Made by a program: the position numbers and the translations under genes
DNA from: Kitasatospora azatica KCTC 9699
GTDB lineage: Bacteria > Actinomycetota > Actinomycetes > Streptomycetales > Streptomycetaceae
Direction: 5' to 3'
DNA length: 64,000 nt
Assembly (NCBI RefSeq): GCF_000744785.1
Contig: NZ_JQMO01000003.1
Coordinates: 4,774,001 to 4,838,000, forward strand
Shown: one piece after another, positions 16,225 through 22,995 of the stretch
How the letters are laid out: every line of letters starts with the position of its first letter
How positions within the stretch are numbered: position 1 is the first letter of the stretch
Notes under the pieces: generated by a model
The model's database searches: none
What the model saw: the letters and a program-made list of their open reading frames with translations, nothing else
What the model was told of the DNA's origin: nothing

Positions 16225-16944
16225 TCAGTCCTCGCCGAGGTAGGACTTGCGGACCGACTCGTCCTGCAGCAGCTCGGCGCCGGTGCCCGTCAGCACGATG
16301 CTGCCGGTCTGCATGACGTATCCGCGGTCGGAGAGCGAGAGCGCGGCCTGGGCGTTCTGCTCGACGAGCAGGATGGTGGTCCCGGCGGCCTTGAGTTCCA
16401 CGATGGTCGCCATGATCTTCTGCATCATGATCGGCGAGAGTCCCATGGAGGGCTCGTCGAGCATCAGCAGTTTCGGACGGGACATCAGGGCCCTGCCCAT
16501 GGCGAGCATCTGCTGTTCGCCGCCGGACAGGGTGCCGGCGGCCTGCTTGCGGCGTTCGCCGAGGATCGGGAAGAGCGTGTAGGCGCGTTCGATGTCCTCG
16601 GTGATGCCGGGGGTGTCGCGGCGCAGGAAGGCGCCGAGGAGGAGGTTCTCCTCGATGGTCATGCGCGGGAAGATGTGCCGGCCCTCGGGGGAGTGGGCCA
16701 GGCCGAGCGAGACGATCTTGTGTGCGGGGACGGTGGCCAGCGGCTGGCCGTCGAAGGTGATGGTGCCGTGGGTGGGGCGCAGCAGTCCGGAGAGGGTGCG
16801 CAGGGTGGTGGTCTTGCCGGCGCCGTTGGTGCCGATGAGGGTGGTGACTTCGCCGGCTGCGACGGTGAAGCTGATGCCCTTGACGGCTTCGATCTTGCCG
16901 TAGGCGACGCGGAGGTCCTGGACTTCGAGGAGTGCGGTGGTCAT
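16225..16944 (-). CDS. livF: Branched-chain amino acid ABC transporter ATP-binding protein LivF
   Basis: A 239-residue ATPase subunit of the leucine/isoleucine/valine importer. The Walker A motif GTNGAGKTT, the signature LSGGEQQML, Walker B LLMLDEPSMGLSP and the switch His region LVEQNA are all intact. The short C-terminal end (RKSYLGED) is typical of LivF. Its ATG overlaps the stop of livG by four bases, so it is the last gene of the livKHMGF operon and is translationally coupled. Confidence 0.95.
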   Translation of the reverse strand: MTTALLEVQDLRVAYGKIEAVKGISFTVAAGEVTTLIGTNGAGKTTTLRTLSGLLRPTHGTITFDGQPLATVPAHKIVSLGLAHSPEGRHIFPRMTIEENLLLGAFLRRDTPGITEDIERAYTLFPILGERRKQAAGTLSGGEQQMLAMGRALMSRPKLLMLDEPSMGLSPIMMQKIMATIVELKAAGTTILLVEQNAQAALSLSDRGYVMQTGSIVLTGTGAELLQDESVRKSYLGED

Positions 16945-17741
16945 TCGGACGTCTCCGTGGGCTGCTCAAGGGGGGTGCCGAGGTAGGCGGTGATGACGCG
17001 TTCGTCGTTCTGGACGGTCTCCCGGTCTCCCTCGACGATCTTCTGGCCCTGGACCAGGACGGCGGTGCGGTCGCACAGGTTGAAGATGAACCGCATGTCG
17101 TGCTCGATGACCAGGATGGCGATGCCGCGGTCGCGGATGGCGAAGACGAGTTCCTCGGCGGCCCGGGTCTCCTGGGGGTTCATGCCGGCGGTGGGTTCGT
17201 CGAGCAGCAGGAGTCCGGGTTCGCTGGCCAGGGCGCGGGCGATCTCGAGCTTGCGCTGTTCGCCGTAGGGGAGGTTGCGGGCCAGGTGCTCGGCCTTGTC
17301 GGCGAGGCCGGTGAACTCGAGGAGTTCCATGGCCTTCTGGCGGCTCTCGGCTTCGGCGCGCCGGTAGCCGGGGCCGCGGACCAGGGCGGACAGCAGGCCT
17401 TCCTTGGTGCGGCTGTGCCGGCCGACCAGGACGTTCTCCAGGACGGTCATGTTGGCGAAGAGCCGGATGTTCTGGAAGGTGCGGGCGATGCCGGCCTGGG
17501 TGACCAGGTGGGGTTTGGGCGGAAGGATCTTGTCGCGGTAGCTGACGGTGCCTTCGGTGGGGACGTAGAGGCCGGTGAGGCAGTTGAAGAAGGTGGTCTT
17601 GCCGGCGCCGTTGGGGCCGATCAGGCCGATGATCTCGCCTTCACTGACCGTCAGGTCGACGTTGTTGACGGCGGTGAGGCCGCCGAAGCGCATGGTGACG
17701 CCGCGAACGTCCAGCAGGGGGGCCGCAGTTGTGGTGCTCAT
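16941..17741 (-). CDS. livG: Branched-chain amino acid ABC transporter ATP-binding protein LivG
   Basis: A 266-residue ATPase subunit partnered with LivF. It shows Walker A GPNGAGKTT, the LivG-type segment GIARTFQNIRLF, a signature region reading LPYGEQRKLEIARAL, and Walker B LLLLDEPTAGMNP followed by VIEHDM. The C terminus VITAYLGT is characteristic of the family. It starts three bases after the livM stop and overlaps livF by four bases, so translation of the four cytoplasmic and membrane subunits is tightly linked. Confidence 0.95.
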   Translation of the reverse strand: MSTTTAAPLLDVRGVTMRFGGLTAVNNVDLTVSEGEIIGLIGPNGAGKTTFFNCLTGLYVPTEGTVSYRDKILPPKPHLVTQAGIARTFQNIRLFANMTVLENVLVGRHSRTKEGLLSALVRGPGYRRAEAESRQKAMELLEFTGLADKAEHLARNLPYGEQRKLEIARALASEPGLLLLDEPTAGMNPQETRAAEELVFAIRDRGIAILVIEHDMRFIFNLCDRTAVLVQGQKIVEGDRETVQNDERVITAYLGTPLEQPTETSE

Positions 17742-17744
17742 GGG

Positions 17745-19502
17745 TCACGCCCCTGCCTTGCTGAGGTTGGTCGCGTCGGCGGAGTCGCCCTGCGCGGGGA
17801 TGTCGGCCTCGTGGAACTCGAGTTGGCGGCGCCGGTTGGCGACGATGCCCTCGGGGCGGAAGCGCATCAGCAGGATCAGGGCGACGCCGAAGGCGAGGAG
17901 TTGGTAGTTCTTGAGGAAGGTGAGCTTCTCGGGGAGCAGGTAGAGCAGCGAGGCGCCGAGCAGCGGGCCGCTGACGGTGCCCATGCCGCCGAGGACGACG
18001 GCGGCGAGCAGGAAGGCGGAGTTGGGTGCGGTGGAGCCGGCGAAGACGTAGGGGGTCGGCACCACGTTGTAGGTGACGTGGGCGCTGACGGTGCCGGCCA
18101 GGCCGGCCAGTGCGGCGCCGAGGGCGAAGGCGGTGAGCTTGGTGCGGAAGCCGTTGATGCCCATGGCTTCGGCGGCGGTCTCGTCCTCGCGGATGGCGAT
18201 CCAGGCGCGGCCGATGCGGGAGTTGCTGGCCCGGCTGAAGACGGCGACCACGATCAGGGTGACGATCAGCATCAGGAAGAAGTAGTTGGCGAAGCGCCCG
18301 ATGGTGAAGGAGCCGATCTGGTGGGCGTCGCCGAGGTTGAGGCCGAAGAAGCTGATGTCGGGGATCTGGGCGATGCCGTCGGGGCCGTTGGTGACCTTCG
18401 GTCCGGAGGCGCCGTCGAGGTTGTTCACCACGATGTGGAAGATCTCACCGAAGCCGATGGTGACGATGGCCAGGTAGTCGCCGCGCAGCCGCAGGGTGGG
18501 TGCGCCGATCAGCACGCCGAACACGACCGAGACCGCGGCGCCGATCAGGGCGGCGGCGAGGAAGGGGACGTGGGCGTCGCGGTAGGGGGAGAACTGGGAG
18601 CCGGAGATCAGGGCGGCGGTGTAGGCGCCGACGCCGAGGAAGGCGACGTAGCCGAGGTCGAGCAGGCCGGTGAGGCCGACGACGATGTTGAGGCCGAGGG
18701 CGACGGTGGCGAAGATCAGGATGTTGACGCCGAGGTTGGCGAACTGGTCGTTGCTCTGGGTGAGCGGGAAGAGTGCGGCGGCGATGAAGGCGGCGGACAT
18801 CGCGTACGGGCGTCGGCGGGTGAGCAGCGCGGAGGCGCGCTCGAAGAGGCCGGACTTCAGGTAGGCGGCGGCGCTGAACGCGATGACGATCAGGAAGCCT
18901 GCGAAGAGTTCGCCGTACGGGGTCTCGATGCCGTAGGTGAAGATGCCGAGGCCGGCTGCGGCGATGGCGGCGATGACGATCAGGTCCTGCCAGAGCGCGG
19001 TGGCCGCGGGCTTGGTGGCCGGGTGGCGGTCGGCGGGCAGGGCCAGGGTGCCGTAGAGCGCGGGCAGCACGGCGATGCCGGCGATCCAGCCGCCGACGGT
19101 GAGGTTGGCGAGGCCGCCGAGTTCGTAGCTGATCGCGCCGAGGGTGAACCAGGTGACGGCGAAGGCGCTGACGGCGAGCCAGCGCAGTGGCTGGGTGTGG
19201 CCGGTGGGAGCCAGCCAGCCGAGGCCGCGCAGTCCGTAGGCGGCGAGCGTCTGCAGGAGCAGCAGCAGGCCGGCGGTGAGGGTGAGCAGTTGGAGGCCGG
19301 CGGGGTAGCCGACGACGGTGAGGTCACCGGGGAAGTCGGAGGTCCAGGTCCAGGAGAGGAAGACCGAGACGATGGTGAGGACGGCTCCGGCGGCGGTGAT
19401 CGCGCGGGCGGTGGCGGTGGGGATGCTTCCTTCGAGTGTTTCGAGGAGCTCGCCGACCTGCTTGCGCACCCGGGCGGTGATGATGGGGACGGTGATGGTC
19501 AT
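17745..19502 (-). CDS. livM: Branched-chain amino acid ABC transporter permease LivM
   Basis: A 585-residue membrane permease. The C-terminal half (from about residue 250) is the classic LivM domain, with GLNIVVGLTGLLDLGYVAFLG-type helices and the EAA-like loop GRAWIAIREDETAAEAMGIN. The N-terminal half adds some six to eight hydrophobic segments (for instance AAGAVLTIVSVFLSW) that the basic LivM of about 320-420 residues lacks; such long forms are common in actinobacteria. AAGGAG precedes the ATG. It lies 19 bp after livH and three bases before livG. Confidence 0.94.
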   Translation of the reverse strand: MTITVPIITARVRKQVGELLETLEGSIPTATARAITAAGAVLTIVSVFLSWTWTSDFPGDLTVVGYPAGLQLLTLTAGLLLLLQTLAAYGLRGLGWLAPTGHTQPLRWLAVSAFAVTWFTLGAISYELGGLANLTVGGWIAGIAVLPALYGTLALPADRHPATKPAATALWQDLIVIAAIAAAGLGIFTYGIETPYGELFAGFLIVIAFSAAAYLKSGLFERASALLTRRRPYAMSAAFIAAALFPLTQSNDQFANLGVNILIFATVALGLNIVVGLTGLLDLGYVAFLGVGAYTAALISGSQFSPYRDAHVPFLAAALIGAAVSVVFGVLIGAPTLRLRGDYLAIVTIGFGEIFHIVVNNLDGASGPKVTNGPDGIAQIPDISFFGLNLGDAHQIGSFTIGRFANYFFLMLIVTLIVVAVFSRASNSRIGRAWIAIREDETAAEAMGINGFRTKLTAFALGAALAGLAGTVSAHVTYNVVPTPYVFAGSTAPNSAFLLAAVVLGGMGTVSGPLLGASLLYLLPEKLTFLKNYQLLAFGVALILLMRFRPEGIVANRRRQLEFHEADIPAQGDSADATNLSKAGA

Positions 19503-19521
19503 CTCTGGGTCTCCTTCGCCC

Positions 19522-20451
19522 TCAGGCCCGGTCCGCGACGCGTTCGCCGAGTAGTCCTTGTGGCCGCAGCAGCAGGACCAGGATGAGCAGCACGAAGGCC
19601 CAGACCGGAGCCCAGGCCTGGCCGCCGAGTTGGTGCAGGCCGGGCACGTCGGCGATGTAGGCGGTGGCGAGTGCTTCGGCCAGGCCGAGCACGAGGCCGC
19701 CGAGCATGGCGCCGTAGATGTTGCCGATGCCGCCGAGGACGGCGGCGGTGAAGGCCTTGAGGCCGGCCTGGAAGCCCATGTCGAAGCTGACCTGGCCGTA
19801 GCGCAGGCCGTAGCAGACGGCGGCGACGGCGGCGAAGAGGGCGCCGATGGCGAAGGCGGTGGCGATGATGCGGTTGGTGTCGATGCCCATCAGCTGTGCG
19901 GTGTCCGGGTCCTGGGCGGTGGCCTGCATGGCGCGGCCGGTGCGGGACTTCTGGACGAAGAAGGCCAGGATGATCATGCACAGGGGGGCGGCGAGCACGG
20001 TGAACAGGTCGCCGGACTGGATGCTGATGCCGGCGAAGTGCCAGGGGCCGCTGGGGATCTGGGGGAAGACCCGGGGGCTGGTGGCCTTGGGGTAGAGGTT
20101 GTGCACGGCTTGCTGGAGGGCGAGCGAGAGGCCGATCGCGGCGATCAGCGGCGCGAGCCGTGGGGCGGTGCGCAGCGGCCGGTAGGCGAATCGTTCGGCG
20201 CCGAGGGCGATCAGTACGGCGATCAGGGCGCCGCCGATCAGCATCAACGGCAGTGCGATCCACAGGGTGGTGCCGGCGGGCAGGACGAGGTAGACGGTGA
20301 GGGCGCCGAATCCTCCGGTCATGAAGATCTCGCCGTGGGCGAAGTTGATGAGCTGCACGATGCCGTAGACCATGGTGTAGCCGATGGCGATGAGCCCGTA
20401 TGTCGAGCCTAGGAACAGGCCGTTGGCGAGTTGTTGCGGCAGGGTGTGCAC
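19522..20451 (-). CDS. livH: Branched-chain amino acid ABC transporter permease LivH
   Basis: A 309-residue membrane permease with the family start (LANGLFLGSTYGLIAIGYTM), the VQLINFAHGEIFM segment, and the cytoplasmic coupling loop TGRAMQATAQDPDTAQLMGI. It dimerises with LivM to form the channel. The GTG start follows GGAGG at a normal distance. It is separated from livK by about 120 bp that hold a strong hairpin, so its level is likely set below that of the binding protein. Confidence 0.95.
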   Translation of the reverse strand: MHTLPQQLANGLFLGSTYGLIAIGYTMVYGIVQLINFAHGEIFMTGGFGALTVYLVLPAGTTLWIALPLMLIGGALIAVLIALGAERFAYRPLRTAPRLAPLIAAIGLSLALQQAVHNLYPKATSPRVFPQIPSGPWHFAGISIQSGDLFTVLAAPLCMIILAFFVQKSRTGRAMQATAQDPDTAQLMGIDTNRIIATAFAIGALFAAVAAVCYGLRYGQVSFDMGFQAGLKAFTAAVLGGIGNIYGAMLGGLVLGLAEALATAYIADVPGLHQLGGQAWAPVWAFVLLILVLLLRPQGLLGERVADRA

Positions 20452-20524
20452 CGCAAGCCTCCATGTCGCTGTGGAGAGGTCGCTGTGGAAGCGGGGCGTC
20501 TCGTGGGATGGGGGGCGAGGGACG

Positions 20525-20562
20525 CGGGGCCGCGGGCGCAGGGGTGTGCGCTCGCGGCCCCG
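20525..20562 (-). terminator. Intra-operon hairpin between livK and livH
   Basis: A 15-bp stem with one wobble (20525-20539 with 20548-20562) and eight-base loop lies just past the livK stop. It can act as a partial terminator or mRNA-stabilising end so that more binding protein than permease is made, as is common for ABC importers. Confidence 0.75.
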
Positions 20563-20575
20563 GGGGTCAGGCTGT

Positions 20576-21802
20576 TCAGCCGGTGAAGGTGCCGGTCTTG
20601 ACGGAGGCCCACTTGCCGCTCTTGACCTGGTACACGGTCAGCTGCTTGTTGGTGGTGTCGCCGAACTCGTCGAAGGAGACGTGGCCGGCGATGCCGTCGA
20701 AGTTGGAGTTCTGCACAGCGGTGACGATCTTGGCGCGGGCGTCGGTGGGCAGCTTGCCGTTGTTGTCGGAGACGACCTTGCCGATGGCCTTGATGATGGC
20801 GGTGGCGGCGTCGTAGGAGTAGCCGCCGTAGGTGCCGTAGTCGCCCTGGAGGTTGGCGGCCTTGTACTTGGCGATGAAGTCCTTGGCGGTGTCCAGGGTG
20901 TCGATCGGGACGCCGACGGAGGTGACCAGGTCGCCCTCGCTGGCGGGGCCGGCGGTGCTGATGTAGGTGTCGGAGAACATGCCGTCACCGCCGAACAGCG
21001 GGATGGTGGAGCCGGCCGCCTTGAGCTGCTTGGAGAGCAGCGAGGACTCGTCGTACTGGCCGCCGTAGTAGAGCAGGTCGGCGCCGGAGTCCTTGATCTT
21101 GGTGACCAGGGTGGAGAAGTCCTTGTCGCCGGTCGACACGTGGTCGGTGCCGGCGATGGTGCCGCCGTCCTTGGTGAAGGAGTCCTGGAAGATGGCGGCC
21201 AGGCCGGCGCCGTAGGTCTGCTTGTCGTCGACGACGAAGGCCTTCTTCTTGCCCGCGGTGGCGGTGGCGTACTGGGCCGCGAAGGCGCCCTGCAGGGCGT
21301 CGGTGGTGGCGGTGCGGAAGTAGGTCTTGAAGCCGCGGACCTTCTTGCCGGTGCCCCAGTCCGGGCCCTGGGTCAGCTTCGGGTTGGTGTTGGAGGGCGA
21401 GATCTCGACCAGGTTGGCGGTCGCGAAGACCTGCTGCATCGAGGCTGCCACGCCGGAGTTGAGCGGGCCGACGACGCCGAGCACGGAGCTGTCGGCGACC
21501 AGCGAGGTGGCGTTCTGCTGGCCGGTGGCGGGCTGCGCCTGGTCGTCCAGGGCCTTGACCTTGAAGGTGACGCCGGGGACGGTCTTGTTCTTGTTGGCGT
21601 CGTCCACGGCGATCTGGACGCCGCCCTGGATGCCCAGGCCGGTGGCGGAGTTCTGGCCGGAGAGCGGCGCGTCGACGGCGATGGTGACGACGGTTCCGCC
21701 GGAAGAGTCGCCGGCCTTGCTGCCGCCGCGGGAGCCGCAGGCGGTGACGGTGAGGGCTCCGGTGAGGGCGATGCTCAGGACGAGCAGTGAACGATGACGC
21801 AC
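20576..21802 (-). CDS. livK: Branched-chain amino acid ABC transporter substrate-binding lipoprotein LivK
   Basis: A 408-residue extracellular lipoprotein that captures branched-chain amino acids for LivHMGF. The signal peptide ends in the lipobox VTAC with C22 as the lipidated residue, followed by a Gly/Ser linker. The mature part has the periplasmic-binding-protein type I fold of the Leu/Ile/Val family (VTIAVDAPLSG, GVQIAVDDANKN, GVVGPLNSGVA, YGGYSYDAATAIIKAI). The GTG start follows AGAAGGGGA; longer in-frame extensions are not convincing. It is the first gene of the operon. Confidence 0.94.
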   Translation of the reverse strand: MRHRSLLVLSIALTGALTVTACGSRGGSKAGDSSGGTVVTIAVDAPLSGQNSATGLGIQGGVQIAVDDANKNKTVPGVTFKVKALDDQAQPATGQQNATSLVADSSVLGVVGPLNSGVAASMQQVFATANLVEISPSNTNPKLTQGPDWGTGKKVRGFKTYFRTATTDALQGAFAAQYATATAGKKKAFVVDDKQTYGAGLAAIFQDSFTKDGGTIAGTDHVSTGDKDFSTLVTKIKDSGADLLYYGGQYDESSLLSKQLKAAGSTIPLFGGDGMFSDTYISTAGPASEGDLVTSVGVPIDTLDTAKDFIAKYKAANLQGDYGTYGGYSYDAATAIIKAIGKVVSDNNGKLPTDARAKIVTAVQNSNFDGIAGHVSFDEFGDTTNKQLTVYQVKSGKWASVKTGTFTG

Positions 21803-22276
21803 GAGGGTCCCCTTCTGGTGTGAAGGCGGCGGGCCGGGGGCGGCCGGTCGCCAGTTCGCGCGCTGGGGCAGCCCTAAGTGCTGTGCCCGGTCCGGTGGCG
21901 CGGTGACTGGCCGTGACTCTAGAACGCTTGAGGCGGCTGGGGCAGGGGTGTGCCGTTGCTGTGATTCTTCTGTTATGAGCACAGCATGCTTTGTCTCAAA
22001 TATTGGATGATTTGAGGTTCGCTCGGCGGCGCTCTGCCAGGCCTGGGGCGCTCGGCGGCTGATGGGAGCCTTAAAACGGAGAGGTGATGGACGATCCGTC
22101 CGGTGTTCGGATATAAGTGTCCGGGACGATTGGGCCGGTCGCGTGCGTCCGAATTCCGGACGTCACGTAGTCCGGGTGGCGCTGGCGGGCCATTCCGCGA
22201 AGTGTGCGCGGCGTGTTGGGCAGATTGCTTGGATGTTACGCAGCGTTACAAACGGATGAGTCGGATCCGGAAACGC
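21803..22276. other. livK upstream region without genes
   Basis: About 470 bp with no convincing gene; the 65-codon frame at 22062 has no ribosome site or family look. The stretch holds an unusually AT-rich inverted repeat (see 21995) and presumably the liv promoter. Confidence 0.6.
21995..22016. promoter_or_regulatory. AT-rich inverted repeat upstream of livK
   Basis: CTCAAAT and ATTTGAG form a perfect 7-bp inverted repeat with an 8-bp spacer, about 195 bp before livK. Its composition stands out in a genome of about 72% GC. It may be an operator for an amino-acid-responsive regulator; that is inferred. Confidence 0.4.
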
Positions 22277-22338
22277 CGACGCCCCCTCGCTGGCGAGCAC
22301 CTGCCCAGCGGGGGCGGTGGCCAAACGAGGGGGCGTCG
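22277..22338 (-). terminator. Terminator hairpin after the thioesterase gene
   Basis: CGACGCCCCCTCG (22277-22289) pairs perfectly with 22326-22338 around a long, partly structured loop. It begins 18 bp past the thioesterase stop. Confidence 0.75.
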
Positions 22339-22355
22339 AAGGTGCGGGCGGGCGG

Positions 22356-22826
22356 CTACAGGTCGCGCAGCGCGCAGGTGAGGCGGCAGCTGGTCAGCCG
22401 GCGCCCGGTGTCGTCGGTGACCGCGATCTCGTAGGTGGCGGCGGTGCGGCCCTTGAAGACGGCGGTGGCCACGCCGGTCACCAGGCCGGAGGTGGCCGAG
22501 CGGTGGTGGGTGACGTTGAGGTCCACGCCCACCGCGTAGCGGCCCGGTCCGGCGTGCAGCATCGCCCCTATCGAGCCGAGCGTCTCGGCCAGCGCCGCCG
22601 AGGCCCCGCCGTGCAGCAGACCGTAGGGCTGCTGGTTGCCCTCCACCGGCATGGTGCCGACCACCCGGTCGCCGGACGCCTCCACCACCCGGATGCCCAG
22701 CTTGTCGCCCAGCGTGCCGCCGGAGAAGGTGCTGGGCTCCACTCCGAGCTTGGCGAAGTGGTCGAGCACGTCCTGCGGTACGTCGAGCTTGAGGGGGGCG
22801 CGGTCGGTGGGGGGCAGCTCGGTCAT
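22356..22826 (-). CDS. Hotdog-fold thioesterase (PaaI-like)
   Basis: A 156-residue cytoplasmic acyl-CoA thioesterase. The hotdog signature is GNQQPYGLLHGGASAALAET, in which the Asn/His/Gly residues and the helix-borne acid are conserved; later strands read YAVGVDLNVTHHRSA and TYEIAVTDDTGRRL. Substrate probably an aryl- or short acyl-CoA, not resolvable from sequence. GGAGAG precedes the ATG. It is divergent from polA with 169 bp between, the same arrangement seen around polA in many Streptomyces. Confidence 0.9.
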   Translation of the reverse strand: MTELPPTDRAPLKLDVPQDVLDHFAKLGVEPSTFSGGTLGDKLGIRVVEASGDRVVGTMPVEGNQQPYGLLHGGASAALAETLGSIGAMLHAGPGRYAVGVDLNVTHHRSATSGLVTGVATAVFKGRTAATYEIAVTDDTGRRLTSCRLTCALRDL

Positions 22827-22995
22827 CCGTGTCTCTCCTGCCGGTCGAGGGTGGACCGCGGGGGCGGCCCTTTCGTGATCGTACGACTGGCGGGGCCGGT
22901 ATCCCTGGTGGGGTGCCTCGTGGCTGGTCGGCGTTGTCAGTCACGCGGCCTAGGATCGTGGGCGGCAGTTGGAGTCGGCAGGAACGGACGTTGAC

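Noticed and set aside
16932-19586. An 884-codon plus-strand frame over the liv genes.
   Set aside because: It is acidic, Gly/Ala/Val-rich antisense sequence; the minus strand encodes clear LivG and LivM.
22062-22259. A 65-codon frame upstream of the liv operon.
   Set aside because: No ribosome site, no recognisable motif and poor codon pattern.
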